From positions 194,262 through 258,261 of the forward strand of contig NZ_KZ984551.1 of NCBI RefSeq assembly GCF_003574445.1: a stretch of 64,000 bases of DNA, in the 5' to 3' direction. The notes beneath the pieces are model-generated. The model did not search any database. It worked only from the letters and a program-made list of their open reading frames with translations, and had not been told where the DNA came from. Below are positions 7,802 to 19,746 of this stretch, in pieces. Position numbers and translations under genes: made by a program. Source of the DNA: Streptomyces sp. YIM 130001 (GTDB lineage: Bacteria; Actinomycetota; Actinomycetes; Streptomycetales; Streptomycetaceae). Each line of letters begins with the position of its first letter. The stretch's first letter is position 1.

Positions 7802-8656
7802 TCAGAGCCGCGTGGCCGTGCGCACCAGGCCGGCGAGCGCGAGGGAGCGGCTGTGCGCGGGCCAGGCGATATGGGTGACGACGGTGGCCGCGTCGGACAG
7901 CGGTACGGCGGCGTGCTCGGCCCACAGCCAGGCGCGCGCCGAGTCCGGATAGACGGCCACGGTGCGCCCGAGGGCGATCAGTTGGGCCAACTGTGTCTGG
8001 TCGTGGATCTCCGGTCCCGGGCCTGGCGGGTAGACGCCGTGGCGGGACCAGCGTGCGAGCGGCAGATCCGGGATGCCGGTGACGTCGGCCAGGGTCAGCG
8101 TCCTGCGTGCCGCGAGGGGATGCGCGGCGGGCAGGATGGCGATCTGGCCCTCCGTCATCAGCTCCTCGCTGTCGAACCCGGCGAGGGAGTTGAAGGGCGC
8201 GTGCATGAGCGCCGCGTCGGCGCGTCCGTCCCGCAGCATCCCCTCCTGCTCGCAGGTGCCGCTCGGCAGTACCTCGATCTCCGCGGCGTCGGGCTCGGCG
8301 GCATAGGCGTCGAGGAGCTTGTGCAGCAGCTCGTGGGACGCGCCGGCCTTCACCGCCAGGACCAGGCGGTTCCGGTCACTGCCGTGGAGGCCGGCACGAC
8401 GCGTGCGGCGAGCGGCGGCGGACGCCGCGTCCAGGGCCGCGCGGCCCTCGTGCAGCAGCATCTCTCCGGCCGTGGTCAGCGCGACACCGCGGCGGTCGCG
8501 GTCCAGGAGCGAGACGCCCAGGCGCCGCTCGATCCGCTGGATCGCCCGGGACAGCGGCGGCTGAGCCATCCCGAGACGCTCGGCGGCGCGACCGAAGTGC
8601 AGCTCCTCCGCCACAGCGAGGAAATACCTGAGTTCTCGGGTCTCCAGGGTCTCCAT
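7802..8656 (-). CDS. LysR-family transcriptional regulator
   Basis: A 284-residue LTTR. The N-terminal winged HTH is typical (RELRYFLAVAEELHFGRAAERLGMAQPPLSRAIQRIERRLG, quoted in part: RYFLAVAEELHFGRAAERL). A coactivator-binding domain follows (about 90-284). ATG 8656 is the canonical start; the longer upstream frame is unlike LysR. The divergent aldo/keto reductase is its probable target, with a T-N11-A site between them. Inducer unknown. Confidence 0.87.
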   Translation of the reverse strand: METLETRELRYFLAVAEELHFGRAAERLGMAQPPLSRAIQRIERRLGVSLLDRDRRGVALTTAGEMLLHEGRAALDAASAAARRTRRAGLHGSDRNRLVLAVKAGASHELLHKLLDAYAAEPDAAEIEVLPSGTCEQEGMLRDGRADAALMHAPFNSLAGFDSEELMTEGQIAILPAAHPLAARRTLTLADVTGIPDLPLARWSRHGVYPPGPGPEIHDQTQLAQLIALGRTVAVYPDSARAWLWAEHAAVPLSDAATVVTHIAWPAHSRSLALAGLVRTATRL

Positions 8657-8676
8657 GGATCCAGCGTACGGCGGTG

Positions 8677-8691
8677 ATACCCAGCGGGTAT
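8677..8691. promoter_or_regulatory. LysR-type T-N11-A operator
   Basis: ATACCC and GGGTAT flank AGC, a perfect interrupted palindrome meeting the T-N11-A rule, in the lysR/aldo-keto reductase divergent region. Confidence 0.65.
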
Positions 8692-8749
8692 GAGACGGCA
8701 CCGGATCGGTATTGGATGCCCGGCCCGTCCACGCGTGAGCATCGACGGC

Positions 8750-9622
8750 ATGAACACGCACTCAGCGCCGCTGCCCGGCGGCACCTGGAATCTGGGCGAC
8801 CGCGCCGTCACACGCTTCGGCTACGGCGCCATGCAGCTCGCCGGCCCCGGGGTCATGGGCCCGCCCGCCGACCACGACGGCGCGCTCGCCGTCCTGCGCG
8901 CGGCCGCCGACCTCGGGATCACCCATATCGACACCGCCTCCGCGTACGGACCGCAGGTCACCAACCGGCTGATCCGAGAAGCGCTGCACCCCTACCCCGC
9001 ATCGCTGCGCATCGCCACGAAGGTCGGCGCGGTCCGTGACCAGCACGGCGGCTGGCCCCCTGCCCGTAAGCCCGAGGAGCTGCGCCGCGCGGTCCACGAG
9101 AACCTCGACGAGCTCGGCCTGGACACGCTCGACGTCGTCAACCTCCGGCTGGGCGACGCCCAGGGACCTCGACCGGGATCACTCGCCGAGCCCTTGGAAG
9201 CTCTCGCCGAACTCAAGGAGCAGGGCCTGATCCGGCACCTCGGCGTCAGCAACGCGACACACGAACAGGTCACCGAGGCTCAGACCGTCGCCCCGATCGT
9301 CTGCGTGCAGAACATGTACAACCTCGCCCACCGCCAGGACGACGAGCTCATCGACGACCTCGCCGGCAAGGGCATCGCCTACGTGCCCTTCTTCCCGCTC
9401 GGCGGCTTCACTCCGCTGCAGTCAAGCGCCCTTTCGGCCGTCGCCACCCGGCTGGACGCGAGCCCGATGGCGATCGCCCTGGCCTGGCTCCTGCGGCGGT
9501 CACCGAACATCCTCCTCATCCCCGGCACCTCTTCCGTGGCGCATCTGCGGGAGAACGCCGCCGGCGCGGGGCTCCCCCTCTCGGACGGGGACCTCGCCGA
9601 GCTGGACAGGATCGCCCCGTAG
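8750..9622 (+). CDS. Aldo/keto reductase
   Basis: A 290-residue (beta/alpha)8 NADPH-dependent oxidoreductase. The catalytic tetrad is visible as Asp in HIDTASAYG, Tyr in the same segment (AYG), Lys in IATKVGAV, and a position in the following strand where His is normally found but this protein reads VVNLRLGDA, so the usual His is replaced by Asn/Leu-type residues. The C-terminal NADP-binding IPGTSSVAHLREN is conserved. ATG 8750 starts at the family N-terminus but has no strong ribosome site. Divergent from and probably controlled by the LysR protein. Confidence 0.87.
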   Translation: MNTHSAPLPGGTWNLGDRAVTRFGYGAMQLAGPGVMGPPADHDGALAVLRAAADLGITHIDTASAYGPQVTNRLIREALHPYPASLRIATKVGAVRDQHGGWPPARKPEELRRAVHENLDELGLDTLDVVNLRLGDAQGPRPGSLAEPLEALAELKEQGLIRHLGVSNATHEQVTEAQTVAPIVCVQNMYNLAHRQDDELIDDLAGKGIAYVPFFPLGGFTPLQSSALSAVATRLDASPMAIALAWLLRRSPNILLIPGTSSVAHLRENAAGAGLPLSDGDLAELDRIAP

Positions 9623-9646
9623 CGCGGGCCCCCACACACGGAACGC

Positions 9647-9685
9647 GCGAGGGCCCGGCCACCGTGACGGCGGCCGGGCCCTCGC
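9647..9685. terminator. Bidirectional stem-loop between aldo/keto reductase and argH
   Basis: Perfect 14-base arms GCGAGGGCCCGGCC and GGCCGGGCCCTCGC with an 11-base loop between convergent genes. Confidence 0.8.
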
Positions 9686-9700
9686 AACCGACTGCTCCGG

Positions 9701-11278
<1,578 letters not shown>

Positions 11279-11319
11279 TCATTAGACAAGCGAAAGGTGA
11301 GCGTGGACAATCGTTAGCT

Positions 11320-11904
11320 GTGGGAAAGACTTACGAACGGATCGACGGCAGGCTGCGCACCTTTATAGAGGCCCAGCCCATGTTCTTCACCGCGACCGCC
11401 CCGCTCTCCGCGGACGGTACGGTCAACCTCTCGCCGAAGGGACTGACCGGGTCCTTCGCCGTACTCGACGAACTCACGGTCGCCTACCTGGACTTCGCCG
11501 GAAGCAACGCGGAGACGGTCGCACACCTACGGGAGAACGGCCGCATCACCCTGATGTGGTGCGCCTTCCAGGGCCCGCCCAACATCGTCCGGGTACACGG
11601 CCGCGGTGAGCCGGTCTTCCGCGACGACCCGCGCTTCGTGGAACTGCTCGGGCACTTCCCGGACATCGACCACACACAGCACGGCCTGCGCGCGATCATC
11701 GTCGTCAGCGCTGAACTGGTCCGCGACACCTGCGGATACGCCGTGCCGTTCATGTCCTACGACAGCGACCGCGATCTGCACAGCAGGCGCTTCGCGCGCG
11801 ACGACGACGCCTCGCTCGACGCGTACTTCACCAAGAAGGACGACATCGCGACGAGCATCGACGGTCTGCCCGGCCTTCCCCTGCCGCTGCCTCCGACCCC
11901 CTGA
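11320..11904 (+). CDS. Pyridoxamine 5'-phosphate oxidase-family protein
   Basis: A 194-residue split-barrel FMN-binding protein: FFTATAPLSADGTVNLSPKG and VAYLDFAGSNAET mark the nucleotide-binding barrel, with MWCAFQGPPNIVRVHG further on. The C-terminal half (DSDRDLHSRRFARDDD) is typical of a streptomycete subgroup without a known substrate. GTG 11320 is chosen as start. It has no good ribosome site, but TTAGAC/GACAAT upstream could give a nearly leaderless mRNA. A longer frame would start inside the ARG boxes and is unlikely. Confidence 0.78.
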   Translation: MGKTYERIDGRLRTFIEAQPMFFTATAPLSADGTVNLSPKGLTGSFAVLDELTVAYLDFAGSNAETVAHLRENGRITLMWCAFQGPPNIVRVHGRGEPVFRDDPRFVELLGHFPDIDHTQHGLRAIIVVSAELVRDTCGYAVPFMSYDSDRDLHSRRFARDDDASLDAYFTKKDDIATSIDGLPGLPLPLPPTP

Positions 11905-11912
11905 CATGCGAC

Positions 11913-11954
11913 GGCCCGCCCCGCACATCCCTCCGGGGGTGTACGGGACGGGCC
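11913..11954. terminator. Stem-loop between the PPOX-type gene and argR
   Basis: Arms GGCCCGCCCC and GGGACGGGCC (one mismatch) lie between two convergent genes. Confidence 0.6.
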
Positions 11955-11965
11955 GGAGGCACAGG

Positions 11966-12499
11966 TCAGTGCGCGTCCTGTGCCAGGTGCAGCATGTGGT
12001 CGGCGAGCGCCTGGCCGCCGTCCGGCTCCCGGCTGATGAGCATGAGGGTGTCGTCGCCGGCGATGGTGCCGAGGATGTCGTGCAGTTCGGCCTGGTCGAT
12101 GGCCGAGGCCAGGAACTGCGCGGCACCGGGCGGTGTCCGCAGGACCACGAGGTTCGCCGACGCCTCCGCGGAGATCAGCAGCTCCCCGGACAGCCGCCGC
12201 ATCCGCTCCTCCTTCGCCGACTCCCCCAACGGGGCGCGCGGGGTGCGGAATCCGCCCTCGCTCGGCACCGCGTAGATGAGATCCCCGTCGTTGTTGCGGA
12301 TCTTGACCGCGTTCAACTCGTCCAGGTCGCGCGAGAGCGTGGCCTGGGTGACGGTCAGCCCGTCGTCCGCGAGCAGCTTCGCCAACTGGCTCTGGGAGCG
12401 CACCGCCTGCCGGTTGAGGATGTCCACGATCCGGCGGTGGCGGGCGGTACGGGTCTGCGGCACGGCCGCTCCCGCTTGCTCGTTCTCCTGCAGACTCAT
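11966..12499 (-). CDS. argR: Arginine repressor
   Basis: A 177-residue ArgR/AhrC-type regulator. The N-terminal winged helix ([19 protein letters not shown], then [10 protein letters not shown] and [13 protein letters not shown]) binds ARG boxes. The C-terminal domain has the arginine-binding and hexamerisation motifs ([27 protein letters not shown]). It is the last gene of argCJBDR, 19 bases after argD, so it controls its own expression with the pathway. Targets visible here are the argC and argH promoters. Confidence 0.96.
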   Translation of the reverse strand: MSLQENEQAGAAVPQTRTARHRRIVDILNRQAVRSQSQLAKLLADDGLTVTQATLSRDLDELNAVKIRNNDGDLIYAVPSEGGFRTPRAPLGESAKEERMRRLSGELLISAEASANLVVLRTPPGAAQFLASAIDQAELHDILGTIAGDDTLMLISREPDGGQALADHMLHLAQDAH

Positions 12500-12518
12500 C
12501 GTCGTCCCATTCTCCGGA

Positions 12519-13739
12519 TCATCCTTCCCCGTCGGCCTGCTGGGCCCTCGCGGCCCGCTCGGCCCGGTCGAGGACGCCGGGCAGCGCCCGCAGCAGCGCG
12601 TCCACGTCGTCGTCGCCGATCGTCAGCGCCGGCATCAGCCGGACGATGTCGGGCGCTGCCACATTCACCAGGAACCCCGCGTCCTGAGCCGCCGCCCGCA
12701 CCTGCTGTGCCAGCGGTTCGGTGAGCACGATACCCAGCAGCAGCCCTGCGCCACGGACTTGGCCGACGAGTGGGTGGCCGATCGACTCGATTCCACCGCG
12801 CAACCGCTCGCCGGCCCGCTTGACGTGGTCGAGCAGCCCTTCGCCGGCGATGGTGTCGAGCACGGCGAGACCTGCCGCGCAGGCGACCGGATTCCCGCCG
12901 AACGTCGTGCCGTGGTTGCCGGGCTTCAGCAGTTCGGCAGCGGCGCCGAAGGCGACGGTGGCGCCGATCGGCAGCCCGCCGCCGAGCCCCTTCGCGAGCG
13001 TCACGACGTCGGGCAGCACACCCTCGTGGGCCTGATGCTCGAACCAGTGCCCCGTCCTGCCGATGCCGGTCTGCACCTCGTCGAGCACCAGGAGGGTTCC
13101 GGTGGCCTCGGTGATCTCACGGGCCGCCCGCAGGTAGCCGGGCGGAGGCGGCAGCACACCGATCTCACCCTGGATCGGCTCGAGCACGACCAGGGCGGTG
13201 TCCTCGGTCACCGCGCCGCGCAGCGCCTCCACGTCGCCGTACGGCACATGCGTCACGTCACCCGGCAGCGGTACGAACGGAGCCCGCTTGTCGTCCTGCC
13301 CGGTCAGTGCGAGCGCGCCCATCGACCGGCCGTGGAATCCGCCCTGCGCCGCCACCATGTGCGAACGGCCGGTAAGGCGGCCGATCTTGAAGGCCGCCTC
13401 CATGGCCTCGGTGCCCGAGTTGCAGAAGAAGACCCGGCCCGCGCGGCCGAAGTGCTGGAGCAGCCGCTCGGCGAGTGCGACGACCGGCTCGGAGGCGAAG
13501 TAGTTGGAGATCTGGCCGAGCGTCGCGATCTGGTCGCTGACCGCACGGACGACCGCCGGGTGCGCATGTCCGAGGGCGTTGACCGCGATGCCGCCGACGA
13601 AGTCGGTGTACTCGGTGCCGTCGGCGTCCCACACCTTCGTGCCCTCGCCGCGCTCGAGGGAGAGCTGCGGGGTTCCGTAGGTGTTCATCAGGGAGTCCTG
13701 CCACCGCTTGGCGTACGTGCCGTTCTCGGTGGTCGTCAT
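12519..13739 (-). CDS. argD: Acetylornithine aminotransferase
   Basis: A 406-residue class III PLP aminotransferase that converts N-acetylglutamate semialdehyde to N-acetylornithine. [14 protein letters not shown] binds the cofactor phosphate, [14 protein letters not shown] holds the PLP-stacking Asp, and [15 protein letters not shown] carries the Schiff-base Lys. The start ATG overlaps the argB stop (ATGA), showing translational coupling within the arg operon. Confidence 0.96.
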   Translation of the reverse strand: MTTTENGTYAKRWQDSLMNTYGTPQLSLERGEGTKVWDADGTEYTDFVGGIAVNALGHAHPAVVRAVSDQIATLGQISNYFASEPVVALAERLLQHFGRAGRVFFCNSGTEAMEAAFKIGRLTGRSHMVAAQGGFHGRSMGALALTGQDDKRAPFVPLPGDVTHVPYGDVEALRGAVTEDTALVVLEPIQGEIGVLPPPPGYLRAAREITEATGTLLVLDEVQTGIGRTGHWFEHQAHEGVLPDVVTLAKGLGGGLPIGATVAFGAAAELLKPGNHGTTFGGNPVACAAGLAVLDTIAGEGLLDHVKRAGERLRGGIESIGHPLVGQVRGAGLLLGIVLTEPLAQQVRAAAQDAGFLVNVAAPDIVRLMPALTIGDDDVDALLRALPGVLDRAERAARAQQADGEG

Positions 13740-14650
13740 GCGTCCACACCTTTGCTCGTGGGGTCGGCATCGGGCACGACCATGGTGCCGATGCCCTCGT
13801 CGGTGAAGATCTCCAGCAGGATCGAGTGCTGCACCCGGCCGTCGATGACGCGCGCGGTGTGTACGCCGTTGCGCACGGCGTGCAGACAGCCCTCCATCTT
13901 CGGGACCATGCCGCTGGCCAGGTCCGGGAGCAGCTTCTCCAGTTCCTTGGCGGTGAGGCGGCTGATCACCTCGTCGCTGTTCGGCCAGTCCTCGTACAGC
14001 CCCTCGACGTCGGTCAGGACCATCAGCGTCTCGGCGTCGAGCGCCGCAGCGAGTGCCGCAGCCGCCGTATCAGCATTGACGTTGTAGACGTGTCCGTCGT
14101 CCTCGGAGCGGGCGATCGAGGAGACGACCGGGATACGGCCGTCGGCGAGCAGGGCCTCGATCGCGCCGGTGTCGATGCCGGTGATCTCACCGACCCGGCC
14201 GATGTCCACCAACTCGCCGTCGATACGCGGCTGATGCTTGGTCGCGGTGATGGTGTGCGCGTCCTCGCCGGTGAGACCGACGGCGAGCGGTCCGTGCTGG
14301 TTGAGCAGGCCGACCAGCTCGCGCTGCACCTGGCCGGCGAGCACCATGCGGACCACGTCCATGGCCTCGGGTGTGGTGACCCTCAGGCCCGCCTTGAACT
14401 CGCTGACCAGTCCGTGCCGGTCGAGCTGCGCGCTGATCTGCGGACCGCCGCCGTGCACGACGACCGGCTTCAGGCCGGCGTGCCGGAGGAAGACGACGTC
14501 CTGTGCGAAGGCCGCCTTCAGGTCCTCGTCGATCATGGCGTTGCCGCCGAACTTGATGACGACCGTCTTGCCGTGGTGGCGGGTGAGCCAGGGCAGCGCC
14601 TCGATGAGGGTCTGGGCCTTGGGCAGTGCCGTGTGCTTTCGCGTACTCAT
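13736..14650 (-). CDS. argB: Acetylglutamate kinase
   Basis: A 304-residue amino acid kinase that phosphorylates N-acetylglutamate. [12 protein letters not shown] is the Lys/Gly nucleotide loop, [10 protein letters not shown] binds the acetylglutamate side, and the [13 protein letters not shown] segment lies in the C-lobe. The N-terminal mobile helix preceding the kinase domain ([13 protein letters not shown]) is the feature of hexameric, arginine-inhibited enzymes, so feedback inhibition is likely. It overlaps argD and argJ by four bases at either end. Confidence 0.96.
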   Translation of the reverse strand: MSTRKHTALPKAQTLIEALPWLTRHHGKTVVIKFGGNAMIDEDLKAAFAQDVVFLRHAGLKPVVVHGGGPQISAQLDRHGLVSEFKAGLRVTTPEAMDVVRMVLAGQVQRELVGLLNQHGPLAVGLTGEDAHTITATKHQPRIDGELVDIGRVGEITGIDTGAIEALLADGRIPVVSSIARSEDDGHVYNVNADTAAAALAAALDAETLMVLTDVEGLYEDWPNSDEVISRLTAKELEKLLPDLASGMVPKMEGCLHAVRNGVHTARVIDGRVQHSILLEIFTDEGIGTMVVPDADPTSKGVDA

Positions 14651-15804
14651 GAGCTGTACGCGCTGTTCTCGTGGACGTAGTCGGCGGTCAGGTCGTTGGC
14701 CCAGATGACCACCGGCTCGGTGTCTCCGGCGGCGAGGTCGGCGGTGATCCTGACCTCGCGGAAGCGCATGTCGACGCCGGTGCGGTCCTCGCCGACGGAG
14801 CCGTTCTTGCAGACCCATACGTCGTTGATGGCGACGCCCAGCCGGTCGGGGTCGAAGGCGGCGGACGTGGTGCCGATCGCGGACAGCACCCGGCCCCAGT
14901 TGGGGTCCTCGCCGTGGACCGCGCACTTGAGCAGGTTGTTGCGGGCGATGGAGCGGCCCACCTCGACGGCGTCGTCCTCGCTCGCGGCGTTCACCACCTC
15001 GATCCGGATGTCCTTGCTCGCGCCCTCGGCGTCGCCGATCAGCTGCCGGGCGAGGTCGGCGCAGACGGTACGGACGGCCTCGGCGAACTCGTCGTACTCC
15101 GGGGCGACTTCGGCCGCACCTGAGGCGAGCAGGAGGACGGTGTCGTTGGTGGACATACAGCCGTCGGAGTCGACCCGGTCGAAGGTGGTCCGGGTGGCGT
15201 CGCGCAGGGCGCGGTCCAGGGTGGCTGCCTCGACATCGGCGTCGGTGGTGAGGACGACGAGCATGGTGGCGAGACCGGGGGCGAGCATGCCCGCGCCCTT
15301 GGCCATGCCGCCGACGGTCCATCCCGCGCCGCCCGCCACCGCCGTCTTGTGCACGGTGTCGGTGGTCTTGATGGCCATGGCCGCCTTCTCGCCGCCGTGC
15401 GCGGACAGGGCCTCGGCGGCCTTCTCCACTCCCGGCAGGAGCTTGTCCATCGGCAGCAGTTCGCCGATGAGTCCGGTCGACGCGACGGCGACCTCGCCGG
15501 CGCTGTGACCCGGCAGGACGTCGGCGGTCTTCTCGGCGGTGGCGTGGGTGTCCTGGAAGCCCTGTGGTCCCGTACAGGCGTTGGCGCCACCGGAGTTGAG
15601 GATCACTGCGGAGATCCGACCGCCCTTGACGACCTGCTCGGACCACAGGACGGGCGCGGCCTTGACGCGGTTGGAGGTGAAGACGCCGGCGGCCTCCAGG
15701 CGGGGGCCGTTGTTGACCACGAGGGCCAGGTCCGGGTCCCCGCTCTGCTTGATGCCTGCTGCGATGCCGGAGGCGGTGAAGCCCCCTGCTGCCGTCACAC
15801 TCAC
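14647..15804 (-). CDS. argJ: Bifunctional ornithine acetyltransferase / N-acetylglutamate synthase
   Basis: A 385-residue self-cleaving enzyme that transfers acetyl from N-acetylornithine to glutamate, recycling the acetyl group. The autoproteolysis site is AKGAGMLAP, where the Thr nucleophile of the canonical KGSGMI-A/T-MLATM motif should follow. This protein reads [20 protein letters not shown], so the break falls before or near the ATMLV segment. [18 protein letters not shown] and [11 protein letters not shown] are typical. Overlaps argB by four bases. Confidence 0.95.
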   Translation of the reverse strand: MSVTAAGGFTASGIAAGIKQSGDPDLALVVNNGPRLEAAGVFTSNRVKAAPVLWSEQVVKGGRISAVILNSGGANACTGPQGFQDTHATAEKTADVLPGHSAGEVAVASTGLIGELLPMDKLLPGVEKAAEALSAHGGEKAAMAIKTTDTVHKTAVAGGAGWTVGGMAKGAGMLAPGLATMLVVLTTDADVEAATLDRALRDATRTTFDRVDSDGCMSTNDTVLLLASGAAEVAPEYDEFAEAVRTVCADLARQLIGDAEGASKDIRIEVVNAASEDDAVEVGRSIARNNLLKCAVHGEDPNWGRVLSAIGTTSAAFDPDRLGVAINDVWVCKNGSVGEDRTGVDMRFREVRITADLAAGDTEPVVIWANDLTADYVHENSAYSS

Positions 15805-15877
15805 TGTGTCTCCTCGTTCACTTCCGCGTTCATGCTGGCGGGCGGCGCCGGTGTGGTGGTCGTGGCTCCGGGGGCGT

Positions 15878-16959
<1,082 letters not shown>

Positions 16960-17127
16960 CGCGATACGGGGGCGCCGCCTCGCGCGCCCGGGAGGCAGCG
17001 TCCCAGGCCTCGGGGGCGCTCGCCAGGCGACGGATTCCGGGCACGCCGCGCGGCAGCCTCCCCGACGGCGACCTGGCCGTTCGGGACGAGCGCCCGGTCC
17101 GGGGCCCGCACCCCGCACCCCGCACCC

Positions 17128-17660
17128 GTGACGGAGGAAGACGAGAACGGCCGGACGGCCAGGTCGGAGGCAGTAAGGGCGGCGAGGTCTTCCTGCGCTG
17201 CCACCGATTGTCACGCACCTGTCCGGAATGGCGCGGCGACCCGATTCGCGACTTCCTCGTGACGGCTCGGGGCCAGTCGGTGCATGTCGAGACGACGGTG
17301 ACGACCTGGGCCGGTGACCGTCCCGGCATCTTCCCTGCCGAGCCGGCGGAAGCGTTTCGAGGATGGACAGGCGCCCGGACATGGCGCGCCTGGAGGGCGA
17401 CCTGACCCTGGCCAACGAGCACGCCGGGGCGCGCGTCCGGTTGCCGTGGGGGCTCCACGACCCCGTGCCCGCGGCCGTTTGGCGCTTGGCGCTTGGCGCT
17501 TGGCGCTTGGCGCTTGGCGCTTGGCGCTTGGCGCTTGGCGCTTGGCGCTTGGCGCTTCAACGTGATGACCACGCATGCCGCTGGGGATGACATGCGCCGT
17601 CTCACCGGACACATGCACGCCTTCCTGGAGTCCCGCCCACAGCAGCGAGCGGAGGCGGTT
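17128..17660 (+). pseudogene. Decayed small DUF6228-like gene broken by a frameshift and a heptamer expansion
   Basis: No single frame is intact, but three pieces join into one protein. Frame one ends FLVTARGQSVHVETTVTTW ... FRGWTGARTWRA. Restoring one C near 17387-17391 continues it as LEGDLTLANEHAGARVRL. Beyond the 7-bp repeat the protein resumes WRFNVMTT ... DDMRRLTGHMHAFLESR. Collapsing the repeat to one copy makes that junction perfectly in frame (GTT TGG CGC TTC AAC). The rebuilt product of about 150 residues resembles, from memory, small actinomycete DUF6228 proteins. The 5' boundary (GTG 17128) and the 3' end are approximate. Confidence 0.6.
17479..17555 (+). repeat. Eleven perfect tandem copies of the heptamer TTGGCGC
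   Basis: The unit TTGGCGC repeats without error from 17479 to 17555 (77 bases), followed by TTCAACG. Seven is not a multiple of three, so each copy gained or lost shifts the frame. All frames through it are open, giving a WRLALGA-periodic peptide on the plus strand. It lies inside the decayed gene. Confidence 0.97.
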
Positions 17661-17802
17661 CGGCCGGCGGTCATCAGCTCACATCCGCTCAACCCACCGA
17701 GCGGGGCGGCCGGACACGCTGGATCACGTGACCGGCCGCCGGGTACCGAATTCAGAAAGCGGAATTCAGTGAGCGAAGTTCAGCGCGTGGAATTCAAGGA
17801 AC

Positions 17803-18861
17803 TCAGAGCATGATGAGGAGACGGGTCTTCGGCTTGAGTTTCCGGTTCACCGAGCGGCTCTGGACGTAGACCTCGAGTTTCGGGTTGTTCCCCGCCTTGA
17901 CCGAGACGGTGCCCTGGATTCCAGTGCCGAAAAGAAGGCTGCGGGCGGCGTCTCCGGTATAAGCGCGGTCGGTGTCCTTTTCCACCACGACGACTTCCTT
18001 GTTCGCCTGCACCTGGGCGCGCGCACCCAACTGGTAATAGCACGCGCCGCGTTCGTACGTGACGCCCGGGTGCGAGTCGACGAAGGGGCGGATCTCGGCC
18101 TCCTTGTCGACCTTCAGGAGCCGATAGCGGTCGGCGGGAATCGGTTCGAGATTCGCCCGCACCTCGTCCACCGATATGTCCTGGCCGACGGCGAACAGGT
18201 TCTTCGTCCCGCGCACGCCCTGTTCCCGCCCGCGCAGGAAGCTGGTGGCGGCGGCGCGCACGGTGCCGATCGCCTCCTCGACGCCCTCCTTGGAGTCCGC
18301 GTCCCAGATCGCGATGTTCCCCGCGGGGAAGCCGTAGTTCTGCGCGGTGCGCTTGGCCAGCGAATTCGGCACGAGGATCGCCGAGGTCCAGTGACCGGGC
18401 AGCGCACCCATCTTCGCCGCGATCCTGTCCAGCCAGGGGCCGAGGATCGCCATGTCACCGTCGTGCCGCCGGTCGCCTCCCGAGGCGTTCTCCTCGCCGT
18501 CCGTCACCACGATCTGGAGGAAGCTGTGCTCGCCGTACTCCTCCCATATGTGGCCCAGGTCGTCCAGGGACTTGAGTGATGCCTGAATCAGGGCCGTGGC
18601 GCCGTTGTCCACGTGGTACAGGCCGCGCATCGACGGCAGGTGTTTGACGTCCATGTCCCAGACCAGGTTTTCCACCCTGTGGTCGAAGGAATAGAGACTG
18701 ATCCGGGTTTCGTGACCGAGACTGTCCGATTCCGCCTTGAGGCCCGCTACGAACTCGTCTACCACACGGACGAGTTGATCCTGGTGCGGGCGCATGGAAC
18801 CCGAACAGTCCACTACCAGCGCTACGTGATTCACCTTGTGCTGGATCTTCTTGACGGACAC
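17803..18861 (-). CDS. von Willebrand factor A domain protein
   Basis: A 352-residue soluble protein. The vWA MIDAS is intact: DCSGS (D18, S20, S22), Thr in the NGATALIQA region and Asp in VTDGEEN. The vWA fold covers about residues 8-220. A C-terminal beta-rich part (about 225-352) holds repeats of charged strands ending KPKTRLLIML. No signal peptide or membrane span. Such stand-alone vWA proteins bind divalent metal and partner proteins in stress or tellurite-type complexes, but no ter or AAA partner gene is adjacent. Confidence 0.8.
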   Translation of the reverse strand: MSVKKIQHKVNHVALVVDCSGSMRPHQDQLVRVVDEFVAGLKAESDSLGHETRISLYSFDHRVENLVWDMDVKHLPSMRGLYHVDNGATALIQASLKSLDDLGHIWEEYGEHSFLQIVVTDGEENASGGDRRHDGDMAILGPWLDRIAAKMGALPGHWTSAILVPNSLAKRTAQNYGFPAGNIAIWDADSKEGVEEAIGTVRAAATSFLRGREQGVRGTKNLFAVGQDISVDEVRANLEPIPADRYRLLKVDKEAEIRPFVDSHPGVTYERGACYYQLGARAQVQANKEVVVVEKDTDRAYTGDAARSLLFGTGIQGTVSVKAGNNPKLEVYVQSRSVNRKLKPKTRLLIML

Positions 18862-18950
18862 GACTTGGCTCCCCCTCCGGAGTTCCCGAGTGACGTATTC
18901 ACTCTATGCGGAGGCACTGACAACGGAGTTGGGAGCGAGAACCGCACCTC

Positions 18951-19610
18951 TCAACGGCCGCCGGACACCGATTCCGGCGGTGCAACCTCGCGCTCGAACC
19001 CGGACAGCAGCGCGCCGAGCGCGAAGTCGAAGCGCTCCGCGGCCGGCGCGGCACCCGACTCCTGCGCGGCTCGGACAAGAAGCGGATAGGTCTCCGCGTC
19101 CACGTCGGCGAGGTCGGCACTCTCCCCCTCGACGGCGCCCGCCTGCGTCGCGGCATGGCCGATCACGAAGCTCGTCACGGCGTACACCACGTCCAGCGCC
19201 CTGCGCAGGCTGAACCCCGCCCCGTACAACGCACCGACCACGTCCTCCATCAGTTGCAGATTGCGCGGCGTCACCGCGGGCCGGGACATCAGCAGGGGGA
19301 CCACGTGCGGATGCTCGGCGAGTGCCGCCGTGAGTGACTCCGCGTAAGTACGCAGCCCCTCCTGCCAGTTGGCGGTCTCGAACCCTCCGGGCACCGCATC
19401 AGCCACCACCTGCTCGACCATGCCGTCCAGGAGCGCAGCCTTGTTCGGAACGTGGTGGTAGAGGGTCATCGCCTCCACGCCCAGTGCCTCGCCGAGCCGG
19501 CGCATCGACAGAGCCTTCAGGCCCTCGCGGTCGGCGAGAGCCAGCGCCGCCTCCAGAATCGCCTGCCGCGTGAGCCCTGCGCTGTGACCGCGCGCCCTCC
19601 TGGCCGCCAT
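18951..19610 (-). CDS. TetR-family regulator with TetR-type C-terminal domain
   Basis: A 219-residue regulator. The HTH is at about residues 14-60 (ILEAALALADREGLKALSMR, then LGEALGVEAMTLYHHVPNKA). The C-terminal domain (from about 80) resembles that of tetracycline-type repressors. ATG 19610 is chosen; two copies of TTACGnCGTAA lie upstream in the divergent region with a small membrane protein gene, which is the likely target. Confidence 0.87.
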   Translation of the reverse strand: MAARRARGHSAGLTRQAILEAALALADREGLKALSMRRLGEALGVEAMTLYHHVPNKAALLDGMVEQVVADAVPGGFETANWQEGLRTYAESLTAALAEHPHVVPLLMSRPAVTPRNLQLMEDVVGALYGAGFSLRRALDVVYAVTSFVIGHAATQAGAVEGESADLADVDAETYPLLVRAAQESGAAPAAERFDFALGALLSGFEREVAPPESVSGGR

Positions 19611-19674
19611 GTCACCGCCTCCTTCCGTGCTGGACGCACCGGCGCCGGGCGCCAGGGATCCAGGTTGACCATTC

Positions 19675-19716
19675 TTACGGCGTAAATATAACCTGGAGGC
19701 GAAATTTACGACGTAA
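19675..19716. promoter_or_regulatory. Double TetR operator TTACGnCGTAA
   Basis: Two 11-base palindromes, TTACGGCGTAA (19675-19685) and TTACGACGTAA (19706-19716), are centred 31 bases apart, about three helical turns. They also form a 17-base inverted pair with one mismatch. Confidence 0.75.
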
Positions 19717-19746
19717 GAATCCCTGTGACCCGAAGGGGCGACGACC

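Noticed and set aside
17479-17555. CRISPR array
   Set aside because: The repeat unit is only 7 bases and contiguous, without spacers.
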